Below are positions 14,539 to 24,595 of a stretch of DNA of 64,000 nucleotides, piece by piece (the stretch's first letter is position 1; each line of letters opens with the position of its first letter). The position numbers were made by a program, and so were the translations under genes. Source of the stretch: Anabaena sp. WA102 (GTDB lineage Bacteria; Cyanobacteriota; Cyanobacteriia; Cyanobacteriales; Nostocaceae); contig NZ_CP011457.1 of assembly GCF_001277295.1 (NCBI RefSeq), positions 1 through 64,000 on the forward strand. The letters run 5' to 3'. The notes under the pieces were generated by a model. It saw only the letters and a program-made list of their open reading frames with translations, was not told the origin of the DNA and did no database searches.

Positions 14539-15711
14539 TTAAAATACATCTGCTGGATCTGCATCTTTTAGCTTACGCACTGCAATAACGCCAGAAATAA
14601 AGCACATTAACACTGTCAATATTAATATGTTTACTCCTCTATTTACTGTCATAAATATCGGTAAAAATGATTCTGCTCTAGTTAAGTCGTATAGCAATAA
14701 ACTAATAATATATCCAGGGAGATAACCAAAGAATGCCAAAATTAAAGCTTCTTGAAAAACAAGACTCAATAAATATTTATGCGAATAACCCATTGCTTTT
14801 AATGTTGCATATTCGCTGAGATGCTCGGCAACATCTGCATATAAAATTTGATAAACAATAACCGCACCAACAGTAAACCCCATAATAACACCCAAACCAA
14901 AAATTACCCCAATTGGGCTGCTTTCAGCCCAATATTTAGTCTCTAAGTCTACAAATTCTTGTTTGGTCATAACTTTCACATCTTTTTGAGGTAAATTTTT
15001 TCTTAAAACTTCAAGAAGTTTTTGGATATTATAACCGAGTTTAACATTAATTAATCCTACGTCTATTTGTTGAGGAGAGCGATTTTTAACAATCCGAAGA
15101 AAATTTAAATCACTAGTAATTAAATTAGCATCAGCTGCAAAAGACGGGCCCATAGTAAATAAGCCAGCTAAATTAATTCTGCGATCATTAACTTCAGTAT
15201 ATACAGATTCACCTTTTTCTAGCTTCTTTTTCATAAAATTAGTACCCCATTCAGGACGTGAGGTAATATCAAATAAAACTGTATCTGGTTGTTTTAAGTG
15301 ATCTAAATGTTCTTCAACTCCTTGTAAATGTAAAATAGGTTTATTTGGGTCAAAAGCATAAGTTAATATGGGATAAGACTGAGCAGTATTAGGGTTCTTC
15401 CATGCTAAAACATCAACATACGTCGAATTAACTGATTCAACTCCCTCATAGTTCAAAGTATCGTACAATAACGGTCTAGGAAAACTTTCCATATAGTAAA
15501 TACCAATTGTTTGAGAACTCAGCATCACAATATCGGCTTCCAGATTTCTATGAAAAATTGTATTGCAATCATACAAGCCATCTTGAAATCCCAACTGCAT
15601 AAACATGAGAATATCTGCAAAAGCAATGCCAATTAAAGCAACAATGAAGCGAGTTTTAACTCTAGTGAGTTGTAACCAAGCCAAAGGCGTATTCCGTCGA
15701 AACATATTCAA
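14539..15711 (-). CDS. devC: DevC-like ABC transporter permease
   Basis: 390 aa, close to the usual DevC length of about 385. N-terminus MNMFRRNTPLAWLQLTRVKT then a membrane helix (FIVALIGIAFADILMFMQLG), a large periplasmic loop, and three C-terminal helices around 270-380 (GVIFGLGVIMGFTVGAVIVY; EALILAFFGYLPGYIISLLL; ILILTVLMCFISGVIAV), the FtsX/MacB-like layout. With DevB and DevA it makes an inner-membrane exporter. It is 24 bp upstream of devA and about 155 bp downstream of devB. Confidence 0.85.
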   Translation of the reverse strand: MNMFRRNTPLAWLQLTRVKTRFIVALIGIAFADILMFMQLGFQDGLYDCNTIFHRNLEADIVMLSSQTIGIYYMESFPRPLLYDTLNYEGVESVNSTYVDVLAWKNPNTAQSYPILTYAFDPNKPILHLQGVEEHLDHLKQPDTVLFDITSRPEWGTNFMKKKLEKGESVYTEVNDRRINLAGLFTMGPSFAADANLITSDLNFLRIVKNRSPQQIDVGLINVKLGYNIQKLLEVLRKNLPQKDVKVMTKQEFVDLETKYWAESSPIGVIFGLGVIMGFTVGAVIVYQILYADVAEHLSEYATLKAMGYSHKYLLSLVFQEALILAFFGYLPGYIISLLLYDLTRAESFLPIFMTVNRGVNILILTVLMCFISGVIAVRKLKDADPADVF

Positions 15712-15866
15712 AATCTATTTATGGTGAATAAATTTTTCTAAAAAATATTATACCCCATCCATCTTGAAAACTTGAGTTTTCGCCATAGAAAAAACTATCG
15801 GTTTCAACATAGACGGGGTGACGGGGTTTAGCTTTGAATAAATCTTCATTTTTGTCAAGATTTTCT

Positions 15867-17165
15867 TCAGATATGAATTGATACTTTTACCTGTAAATTA
15901 GTCAAATCTGTAACTTTTTGACTATCTTCCGGGTTAATTTTAATCTTAACTTCCATGACTCTGACATCTACATTAGCTGCAGGATCAGTATCAAGAATAT
16001 TTCTTTTACCAATTTTTAAGCCAACATTTTCTACTGCTCCTTGTAATTCTCCTGTGAAACCCCCGTATTCGCTACTGATAGTTGCTTTTTGTCCTATGCG
16101 AACTTTGCCTATATTAGTTTCGTATACTTCAGCCACCGCATACATCTGATTAGTTTGTCCTAATTCAACAACCCCATCAGAATCAACTGCTTCACCAGGA
16201 TAAGTATGTAATTTTAGAATTTTACCTTCTTTAAAAGTCCGGACGTAGGCTAAATCAAGTTCTTGTTGTGCTTTTTTTGCTGCTGCTATTGCGCTTTCAA
16301 CCTCAGTTTGAGCGACTTTAACATCTTCTGGACGCACTTTTTGAATGCGTTTTAAGGTAGCTTTAGCTTCTAAAATTTGCTGCACTAAGCTTTCTAGGCT
16401 TTTACTTCTACTTGCTTGTGTCTCGTTGATTTGCTCCTGTAAAGTTTCTATAACCTGATTTTTAGCCGCTTCCGCTTCTTTAAAACGCTCGTTTGATGTT
16501 TTACTGGCTAAACATTTAGTATCAAGAGTCGATGCTGGTACTGCACCTTGTTGAAACAATGTTTCATAACGTTGGCACTCTATTACGGCATTATTTAATT
16601 CTGCTTTTAAGCTCAAAAGTTTAGCTTGTTGAACATCTTGCTCTCTGAGCAATTTAGTTCTTAAACCAGCCATCTTAGCTTTTTGAACTTTGCCTTCTTG
16701 AAACAACTCTATTTCTAAACGAGCAACAATTGCTTTTTGAGATGTAATTTCTCCTTCCTCAGATCCAGATTTCACTAGATCTAAACGAGCCTGAGCAACT
16801 GCAACTTCTTTTTGAGACTGTTTGAATTGAGCATCTAAGCGATCGCGACGATCTAAAATAGCAATAATTTGTCCAGCTTTTACCCAGTCTCCTTCTTTGA
16901 TTAAAAGTTGTTTAACTCTAGCTCCTTCTAATGTATTAGGAGCAGATATATTAATTACTTCTCCCTCAGGCTCTAGTCTTCCTAATGCTGTAATAGCTTT
17001 TGGTTCGGCAGATGTAACTAAAGGCTTTTCTTTAACAGTTTTAGTATTTAAGAAATAGTATATGGGAATCGTAATTGCTATACTTGATCCCACAACTATC
17101 AGGGTAATAAACTTCCACTTGGGAAGTTTAGATAAAATACTGACTTGCGTTTGGAGTTTTTGCAT
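15867..17165 (-). CDS. devB: DevB-like membrane fusion protein (HlyD family)
   Basis: 432 aa. One N-terminal membrane anchor (FITLIVVGSSIAITIPIYYF, about 20-40), a lipoyl half-motif (ALGRLEPEGEVINISAP; IKEGDWVKAGQIIAILDRRD), a long coiled-coil hairpin (about 110-290, KQSQKEVAVAQARLDLVKSG and onward) and a beta-barrel end. This periplasmic adaptor links DevAC to an outer-membrane TolC-type channel. Position inside the synthase cluster, right after the desaturase gene, suggests export of the cluster's lipid product. Confidence 0.85.
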   Translation of the reverse strand: MQKLQTQVSILSKLPKWKFITLIVVGSSIAITIPIYYFLNTKTVKEKPLVTSAEPKAITALGRLEPEGEVINISAPNTLEGARVKQLLIKEGDWVKAGQIIAILDRRDRLDAQFKQSQKEVAVAQARLDLVKSGSEEGEITSQKAIVARLEIELFQEGKVQKAKMAGLRTKLLREQDVQQAKLLSLKAELNNAVIECQRYETLFQQGAVPASTLDTKCLASKTSNERFKEAEAAKNQVIETLQEQINETQASRSKSLESLVQQILEAKATLKRIQKVRPEDVKVAQTEVESAIAAAKKAQQELDLAYVRTFKEGKILKLHTYPGEAVDSDGVVELGQTNQMYAVAEVYETNIGKVRIGQKATISSEYGGFTGELQGAVENVGLKIGKRNILDTDPAANVDVRVMEVKIKINPEDSQKVTDLTNLQVKVSIHI

Positions 17166-17210
17166 TTTAATTTACTACTATAAAATTTTCTAAAATTTTA
17201 ACTAAATTTA

Positions 17211-18212
17211 TTATTTTTCTTCATGAGGTGGAAGAGTTTTTAAATAAATATCAACTGGATCTTGACGACGTAATTGTAATACAAAATCGGGGAAACCTAC
17301 TCCTTTGTAATCTATGTCTAAATTATTCGCTGATTCTAAGCAATTCTTTACTTTTGGTAGTTGATACCAAGGTGCCGCTGGAAATAAATGATGTTCTATA
17401 TGTAAATTAAAGTTGTAACAAAACAAAACTGCAAGAATAGGATTTATCTCACTGGTTCGGCTGATAGAATCTTGTTTGTGCAGTGGAATTGGTTTAGGAT
17501 GATGGATAGATAAGTATGGAAAAAGTCCAACATGCTGAGAAAAATTCATATTCTCAAACCAAACGGCATAAATCAACAACATTGGAGTAAATATGATTAG
17601 ATATTTAACTACTCCCAAATAGCCAATCACAAGAATATGGGGAAGTATAATTGCAATCAATGAGACAAATCCAGCCTTAGCATTGGTATAGCTCTTTTCC
17701 TTATACTCGTTCAAAGGATATAACCAAAAAACTTGAAAAATTAATTTAAAAAATGAAATTGGAAACCAGGTTTTCCAAATAATACGAAATAAGTTATGGG
17801 TCAATTTGGAATTTTCTCTCAATTTAAGAAGAATAGCCTGTGTTGGATCTTTATCTACTACACCAACCCACTTATGATGTTGATAATGTATATTTCTCCA
17901 GCAAATATAAGGAATAATGCATAAAGGACTAATTAATGTACCTGCAATAGTATTCATGAATTTATAAGAAAATAAAGCTTTATGTCCACATTCATGAAGA
18001 ATTACAAAAAAACGAAAAAGTGATAGTCCTAAAAACATTTCTAAAATCCAGTATGAAAAGGAAAAGTAAGAAGTTTTTAACAAAAGAGCCAAGCCAATTG
18101 CAAAACAAGCTATTTCTGCTAATATTGTAAGAGTTCCGTAAAAGTTATTTACCCTCAAAGAACCACTTTTAGCTAATTTTTTAGCGATTAATACATAGTC
18201 TTCTTTTAACAT
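17211..18212 (-). CDS. Membrane fatty acid desaturase
   Basis: 333 aa from ATG 18212, chosen because GGAGG lies 7 nt upstream; an ATG at 18230 is weaker. Three histidine boxes bind the di-iron centre: HECGH (about 90), HYQHH (about 125) and HIEHH (about 275). Hydrophobic segments around 30-80 and 165-205 span the membrane. It inserts a double bond into an acyl chain using O2 and reduced ferredoxin. In this cluster it could unsaturate the fatty acid taken up by the FAAL or the finished product. Regiospecificity cannot be read from the motifs. Confidence 0.85.
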   Translation of the reverse strand: MLKEDYVLIAKKLAKSGSLRVNNFYGTLTILAEIACFAIGLALLLKTSYFSFSYWILEMFLGLSLFRFFVILHECGHKALFSYKFMNTIAGTLISPLCIIPYICWRNIHYQHHKWVGVVDKDPTQAILLKLRENSKLTHNLFRIIWKTWFPISFFKLIFQVFWLYPLNEYKEKSYTNAKAGFVSLIAIILPHILVIGYLGVVKYLIIFTPMLLIYAVWFENMNFSQHVGLFPYLSIHHPKPIPLHKQDSISRTSEINPILAVLFCYNFNLHIEHHLFPAAPWYQLPKVKNCLESANNLDIDYKGVGFPDFVLQLRRQDPVDIYLKTLPPHEEK

Positions 18213-18285
18213 AATTACCTCCAATCTCAATCTTTTTACTTGCTTTGTTTGATTTAAAACCTGAAAATATGAAACTTTGCAATTT

Positions 18286-18720
18286 TTAATATTTGCATAA
18301 GCATTTTTTTAAATTTTTATGCCGTTTATTAAATATTGAGACTATGATCATTTTTCCAACAGTTTTATCTATTAAATTACCAAATCCTAAACTAAACTCT
18401 ATTTGATCTGTATAAATAGTTTGGTTTCCAACAGGTTCAAAAAAATGATAATGATTAAAGTATTTATATGGAAATCCTACTTTCATAATATCAGCAAATA
18501 ACTCATTTTCTTCGTAAGCTGTTATCTCAGTTTTCCAATACATCCAGGTAAAGAAAAACCGAAATTTAAATTCAATAATTGAACCTATATTCCATTCCTC
18601 ATGTTTATTAATCCAACGAACTTGATGTGGAAAATGTTTTTCAAAGCCGTAAGGTGATGCACAAAAGCCAAAGACTTTTTCCACAGGTGCATCAATGTTA
18701 GTTGTTTTTTTGTACTCCAT
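18286..18720 (-). CDS. SRPBCC-fold (START-like) protein
   Basis: 144 aa. Opens with the family start pattern YKKTTNIDAPVEKVFGFCAS, then aromatic beta strands (IIEFKFRFFFTWMYWKTEIT; FNHYHFFEPVGNQTIYTDQI) and a C-terminal helix. This fold binds hydrophobic ligands and includes polyketide cyclases. Between the NRPS and desaturase genes, it may cyclise, bind or hand over the lipid intermediate; this is inference. Confidence 0.7.
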   Translation of the reverse strand: MEYKKTTNIDAPVEKVFGFCASPYGFEKHFPHQVRWINKHEEWNIGSIIEFKFRFFFTWMYWKTEITAYEENELFADIMKVGFPYKYFNHYHFFEPVGNQTIYTDQIEFSLGFGNLIDKTVGKMIIVSIFNKRHKNLKKCLCKY

Positions 18721-18772
18721 TTTAATTGTATCTTATTGGGTAAATATTATATTTGAATTTGATAAGCTAAAA

Positions 18773-21700
18773 CTAATTTAGATAGAACCTAAGTTTGTCA
18801 GCTAAATTATGGATGTGGGATTCGCTCAATATTGAGTAATGGTTGCCTGTAAGGCTATGAACCTCTATAGCAGAAAACTGCTGCCATCCTAATAATTTAT
18901 CTTGTTTAAACTCTGAAAACCTTTTTAACAAAAAATCTTGGGTTGGAGACATAGATTCGCTTGCTCGTAGAAGAACAATTCGATTTGGATAAACTTTGGG
19001 AGCATACTTGAAGAAGGCTTGAATGTTTGCTTGATAAACTTGCAAAATTTGTTTAATTTGCTCCAAATTGGTATCTGGGGAGATAATTGCGGCTTGTTTT
19101 GCTTCTTCTAAGATGTAATTAATTTGTGTTTCAGGTTCTAGCTGTTGTAATTTTGCCTCACAGATGGGTATTGTTTTACCGAAGTTCCCGCCTAAATCTT
19201 TTGCAAGTAACACAGCAATCATTACATCATCTATTTCTGACTGCAGCAATTGAACTATAGGTGCTTGAGTATCTATTAAAGCGAGTAAGGCTACTTGTTC
19301 GCCCCACGAGTGCAATTTTTGTGCCATCTCAAATGCTACTATGCCACCAAAAGACCAACCGCCCAGGTAGTAAGGTCCCTCAGGTTGGACGCTACGGATA
19401 GCTTCTAAATAATCTGCTGCCATCTCTTCGATGGTCATACGAGGTTTTTGTTTCCCTATAAGACCTCGTGCTTGCAATCCGTAGAAAGGTTGTTCGTTAC
19501 CTAGATAGTGTGCCAGGCTAGCGTAACATAAAACGTTACCACCAATTGGATGAACGCAGAAAAAAGGTGGCTTTGAACCTTTAGTTTGTATTTTGACTAA
19601 GGGAGACCACTGTTGAGTTTCTTCTTGTTGACGGAGAATACTTGCTAATCCCTCAATAGTTGCTCCTTGAAAAAGTATGGAAAGAGGTAGGTTCTTACCA
19701 AATTTATCTTGAACATGAGCCATCAACCGTACAGCTAGCAGAGAATGACCGCCAATTTCAAAGAAATTATCTTGCACACCCACAGGATGAACCTGTAAAA
19801 TTTCCTCCCAAATTTGTACTAGTTGCATTTCTAAAAAATCGCGGGGTGGAACAAAATTCTTACCCTTGTTAAAAGTGGACATATCTGGAACAGGAAGAGC
19901 ATTGTGATCTACTTTGCCATTAGAAGTGATTGGCATTTTGTCCAAGATCACAAACGCCGATGGCATCATAAAGTATGGTAATACTTCTGTTAGGTGATTC
20001 CGTAGTTCTGTAACGCTAATGCCAGAAGTTGTAGGTACGATATAGGCTAAAATTTCTAAATCATCTGTCGAACGTAGTTTTTTGGCAACAACAGCGGCTT
20101 CACTAACACTAGCAAGCTTGAGCAAGTGATTTTGGATCTCACCTAATTCCACCCTAAAACCACGTATTTTAACTTGATGATCCATCCTACCTAAATGTAT
20201 CATCTCGCCATTTGGTAAGAGTTTTGCTAAGTCTCCCGAACGATAAATGAGTTCTTGGGGTTTATAAGGGTTTTGAACAAACCTTGTTGCTGTTAGTTCA
20301 TCTCTGTTGAGATATCCGCGACTAACTCCATCTCCACCAACACATATTTCTCCTGGTACACCCACAGGAAGCAAGCGTAACTGAGAATCCATAATATATG
20401 TTGTAGTGGTAGGGATAGGAATACCAATGTTACAAACGTTTTCCTCTATTTCTCGTTCAGTAATTTCTTTAAAGGTGACATGTACTGTAGTTTCTGTAAT
20501 TCCGTACATGTTAATCAGTTTGATATTGGGATAGGCTTGTTTCCAAGCTTTAAGTTGAATAGGATGGAGTGCTTCACCACCAAAGATGATGTATCGTAAT
20601 GCAATATCTACTTGTGGTTGTTTGAGGATTTCTTGCATCAAGTTATAAAAGAAAGTTGGTGTTTGATTTAAAACAGTCACTTTTTCACGGATAATTAGTT
20701 CTAAAAAACCAGCAGGATCTCTAGTTAGTTCTTGAGGAACAACAATTAATTTACCACCATACAGCAATGCACCATACATTTCCCAAACGGAGAAGTCAAA
20801 GCCATAATAATGGAACATTGTCCAAACATCGCCGTCAGCGAAAGTAAATTGCAACTCATCATTTACCAAAAGTCGAACCACATTTCGATGTTCTAACAAA
20901 GCTCCTTTTGGTTTACCAGTAGAACCGGAAGTGTAGATACAGTAAGCTAAATTGCTGGGGGTAGCTTTGCTAATAGGGGGATGAGATGGTTGTGCAGCAA
21001 TGCTTTCATTATCAGTATCTAAGCATATCGAAGATGTAATTTGCGTTGGTAAGCGTTTAATTGAAGCTTGAGTGGCGATCGCATGGGTGACTTGAGAATC
21101 TTCAACCATGAAAGAAAGCCGCTCTTGAGGATAATTAGGATCTATTGGAAGGTAAGCACCACCCGCTTTGAGAACACCTAATATCGCCACAACAGTATCT
21201 AATGACCTGTTGAGGCAAAGAGCAACCAAAGTATCTGTTTCTACCCCTTGTTTTTGAAGGTAATGTGCCAGTTGGTTAGCGCGAGTTTCCAGTTCCTGAT
21301 AAGTTAGATATTGATTTTCATAAACTACTGCTATATTATTTGGAGTTTTGCTTGCTTGTTCCTCAAATAATTGATGAATAGTTTTATCTTCAGGATAAGA
21401 AGCTTGTGTCAAGTTCCAACTAATTAGTTGCTGATATACTTCTGCTTCACTTAAAACAGTTATATCATGAATTTTTTGTTGAGGATTAGCAACTATTTGT
21501 TTGAGAAGTATCTCAAAGTGACGAAACATTTGTTCAATAGTCCCAACATCGAACAAGTCACTGTTGTATTCCCAGTATCCTTGTAATCCTGACTCTGTTT
21601 CTTCCATAGACAGAGTTAAGTCAAACATTGCTGCATCCCTATCCAAATTCAAGGAAGATATACTCAAGCCTGGTAGATTTAACTTACCTATTGGGGTGTT

Positions 21701-22981
21701 TTGCAAAACAAAACAAACCTGAAACAGAGGATTATAACTTTGGTTTCTTTCAGGGCAGAGTTTTTCAACTAACTTTCCAAATGGTAGGTCTTTGTGAGCA
21801 AAAGCATCTAAAGCAACCTTTTTGACCCGTTCCAGCATCTCTTGGATTGTAGGATTGTCCAATAAATTCCCACGCATTACCAAAGTGTTGACAAAAAAAC
21901 CAATTAGTAAATTTAGATCGCTGATATTACGGTTAGCAATTGGTGAACCAACTAGAATATCTTTTTGACCGCTACAGTAAGAGAGCAAAATCATAAAAGC
22001 AGTCAACAAGGTCATGTACAATGTAGCTGCTGTTTGTTGACTTAGCTGTTTTAACTCCTGAGTTAATTTTTTATCAAGTTGAAAGTATAGGAGAGAACCG
22101 TGAAAAGTATGTGCTGAAGGGCGGGGTCTATCTGTAGGCAAAATCAGCAAATTTGGCGCACCTGCTAACTGTTTCTGCCAATAGTTATATTGTTCTTCTA
22201 ATAATTCATTAGTTAACCACTGACGTTGCCAGTAAGCGTAATCAGCATATTGCAGTGCTAGTTTTGGCAATGGAGAGGGTTGCCCAGCTATAAAAGCTTT
22301 GTAGAGAGTGGCTAGCTCTTGAATAATAATTCCCATTGACCAAACATCTGAAATGATGTGGTGTATTGTTAGTAATAAAATATAAGACTCAGAACCTAAT
22401 TTTAGTAATTTAAACCTTACTAAAGGTGCAGTTGTCAGGTCAAATGATTGTTGTGCTTCTTGATTGGCCAAGTATTGCACTTTTAATAACTGTTCTTTTT
22501 CAGGTAATACTTGCAAGTCTATCACTGACAAAAGTACGGTTACGTCGGTGTTAATTACCTGTATAGCAGAACCATTTATCATTCTAAAGCTAGTACGGAG
22601 AATTTCGTGACGCTTTACAATTTCAGCTATACATTTTTCTAAAACAACTAAATTAAGATTTCCGACAATTTTACGAGCGGCTGAGATGTTGTAAGTTGAA
22701 CTTTTAGCTGCTAGTTGATCTAAAAACCATAGTCCTTCTTGATTAAAAGTTAGAGGGATTTCTTTATCCCTTGGAACAGTGGGAATAGAAATTGAAGAAG
22801 CAAGTTTGATTTGATTGTGTTGATTTAATGATGCGAGCAGAACTGCTTTATGTTCATTGATGGATTCACGAATTTCTGGTGTTAGTGCTTCTTTAGCAGC
22901 GCGAAGATGAAGTTTTTCACCTTCAGCCCACAACTTAATACCACGTTCTGATAATTCAAATAAAAGTTCATTTAGGTTCAT
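18773..22981 (-). CDS. Nonribosomal peptide synthetase, C-A(Thr)-PCP-TE
   Basis: 1402 aa. Order: TubC-like docking segment (1-55), condensation domain (about 70-500, HHIISDVWS), adenylation domain (about 540-1035: YTSGSTGKPKG, FDFSVWE, MYGITETT, YRSGDLA), carrier protein (GGHSLLAV, about 1090), thioesterase (about 1130-1400, catalytic GWSFGG). Reading the ten selectivity positions by alignment to GrsA gives D-F-W-N-I-G-M-V-H-K, the established threonine code. The single module should join an acyl chain to threonine and release it. The ATG overlaps the PKS stop (ATGA), so the two are coupled. Confidence 0.9.
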   Translation of the reverse strand: MNLNELLFELSERGIKLWAEGEKLHLRAAKEALTPEIRESINEHKAVLLASLNQHNQIKLASSISIPTVPRDKEIPLTFNQEGLWFLDQLAAKSSTYNISAARKIVGNLNLVVLEKCIAEIVKRHEILRTSFRMINGSAIQVINTDVTVLLSVIDLQVLPEKEQLLKVQYLANQEAQQSFDLTTAPLVRFKLLKLGSESYILLLTIHHIISDVWSMGIIIQELATLYKAFIAGQPSPLPKLALQYADYAYWQRQWLTNELLEEQYNYWQKQLAGAPNLLILPTDRPRPSAHTFHGSLLYFQLDKKLTQELKQLSQQTAATLYMTLLTAFMILLSYCSGQKDILVGSPIANRNISDLNLLIGFFVNTLVMRGNLLDNPTIQEMLERVKKVALDAFAHKDLPFGKLVEKLCPERNQSYNPLFQVCFVLQNTPIGKLNLPGLSISSLNLDRDAAMFDLTLSMEETESGLQGYWEYNSDLFDVGTIEQMFRHFEILLKQIVANPQQKIHDITVLSEAEVYQQLISWNLTQASYPEDKTIHQLFEEQASKTPNNIAVVYENQYLTYQELETRANQLAHYLQKQGVETDTLVALCLNRSLDTVVAILGVLKAGGAYLPIDPNYPQERLSFMVEDSQVTHAIATQASIKRLPTQITSSICLDTDNESIAAQPSHPPISKATPSNLAYCIYTSGSTGKPKGALLEHRNVVRLLVNDELQFTFADGDVWTMFHYYGFDFSVWEMYGALLYGGKLIVVPQELTRDPAGFLELIIREKVTVLNQTPTFFYNLMQEILKQPQVDIALRYIIFGGEALHPIQLKAWKQAYPNIKLINMYGITETTVHVTFKEITEREIEENVCNIGIPIPTTTTYIMDSQLRLLPVGVPGEICVGGDGVSRGYLNRDELTATRFVQNPYKPQELIYRSGDLAKLLPNGEMIHLGRMDHQVKIRGFRVELGEIQNHLLKLASVSEAAVVAKKLRSTDDLEILAYIVPTTSGISVTELRNHLTEVLPYFMMPSAFVILDKMPITSNGKVDHNALPVPDMSTFNKGKNFVPPRDFLEMQLVQIWEEILQVHPVGVQDNFFEIGGHSLLAVRLMAHVQDKFGKNLPLSILFQGATIEGLASILRQQEETQQWSPLVKIQTKGSKPPFFCVHPIGGNVLCYASLAHYLGNEQPFYGLQARGLIGKQKPRMTIEEMAADYLEAIRSVQPEGPYYLGGWSFGGIVAFEMAQKLHSWGEQVALLALIDTQAPIVQLLQSEIDDVMIAVLLAKDLGGNFGKTIPICEAKLQQLEPETQINYILEEAKQAAIISPDTNLEQIKQILQVYQANIQAFFKYAPKVYPNRIVLLRASESMSPTQDFLLKRFSEFKQDKLLGWQQFSAIEVHSLTGNHYSILSESHIHNLADKLRFYLN

Positions 22982-24595
22982 AAAACAATTTCCTCTATAT
23001 CTTCAGCAAAGCTATCAGTTGCAGAGATTGATGCGTTAATAGTCGTGAAAGTAAATTGTATGAGCAATAAATCTGCTAGTTGCTCAATAGTAATTCCCTC
23101 AATGAATCTTTCGATTGCTACATCTACTTCTAATTCCTTAACAAAGCGATTTTTTAATTCCATAGCAGTTAAGGAATCCAGTCCTAGTTCATTTAAAGCC
23201 TGTGTAGGCTTTAAATGATGTAATGAGTCAAAACCAAGAACTTTGCTTAAATGCTTTTCTATATAATCTATTAACACTGTATAACGCTCTTTAAGAGGAG
23301 TAATTTCTAACCTTTGTCTAATACTGAGATTATGGGGTTGTTTCTCCAGCAATACATTTACTGTTTTGTCATTCACAGACTTGCCACTAGTATGATGCTG
23401 ATATTTTTCTACTAAAGTTTGTAACAACTGTGGCACTAACTCTATCTGTTCTGGTAAAAACTTACCCGTATCTTCTAAAATTTGTACTATTTGCTGAGTA
23501 TCAACTTGATGGATGTAGTTAGCGATCGCGTTTAGTTGTTTTCCGTTTCCATTGTTCTCATTAGTATGGCAGCCATTTTTAGTTTCCCCAATCCAATAGC
23601 GTTGACGCTGGAAAGGATAAGTGGGTAAAGCCAACTTTTGGCGGCGATAATCTCGGTCAAGTTCTAACCAGTTTACCAGCACTCCTTGGGCATATAACTG
23701 TCCCAAACTAATCAACATTTGTTGCCAATCTTGGCTGCGAGGATTTAAACTCGGCAACCATATTCCAGTATCTTCTGGTAAACATTGACGACCCATTCCT
23801 AGCAAAATAGGTTTAGCCCCTATTTCCACAAATACTTTATAGCCTTGTTGATAAAGCGTATTCATACCAGAGGCAAATTTAACTGGTTGTCGTGCATGAC
23901 GAACCCAGTATTGAGGAGTGGTGATATCATTACTAGCCACTTCTCCAGTCACATTAGAAATTATGGGAATACAAGGTTTGTTATATTTGATTTCTGACGC
24001 AATACTTTCAAACTCCCCTAACATCGGTTCCATTAAAGGTGAGTGGAAAGCATGAGATACTTGCAATGGTTTAGTCTTCACTCCTTGGGCTTGAAGGATT
24101 TTGCAAACAGCAGCAATAGCTTGAGAATCACCAGAAATTACGATACTTTGAGGACCATTAATAGCAGCAATAGCGACTGCTTCACCAGAGGACTCAATTA
24201 CTTTTTGGACGTGGTTCTCGGATGCTAAGACAGCCATCATTTTACCGTTGCTTGGTAAAGCCTGCATTAATCGTCCTCTGGTGGCAATTAACATCAAAGC
24301 ATTTTCCAAGCTAAAGACTCCTGCAACAGTAGCAGCAACATACTCGCCGATACTGTGACCCATGACGGCATCTGGTTCAATGCCCCAAGATTTCCATAAT
24401 TGAGCTAGGGCATATTCAATTGCAAAGATGGCGGGTTGAGTGTAAGCCGTTTCATCAATTAATGAAATTTCTCCTGGTTCTGGATACAAGATATTCAGTA
24501 AGGAGTTGTTTAGATAAAGACTTAAAATTGCATCGCATTGCTCAAGAGCTTTGCGAAAGGTAGGCTGGGTTTCGTAGAGTTCTCGACCCATATTA
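22978..24595 (-). pseudogene. PKS, 3' part: AT domain and ACP
   Basis: Continuation of the PKS gene after the IS insertion. It starts in the AT domain just after GQGSQYA (MGRELYETQPTF), has the AT serine motif GHSIGEYVAA and the specificity motif HAFH, which marks malonyl-CoA use. An ACP follows near the end (LGLDSLTAMELKNRF). No KR, DH or ER domain is present, so one extension would leave a beta-keto group. An in-frame start using IS sequence exists at 24609, but a free AT-ACP fragment is unlikely to be useful. It overlaps the NRPS start by four bases. Confidence 0.85.

Noticed and set aside
13816..17165. devBCA as the heterocyst glycolipid exporter locus
   Set aside because: No hgl genes are nearby and the genes follow an FAAL-PKS-NRPS operon on a plasmid-like replicon; the family is right but the specific role is not shown.
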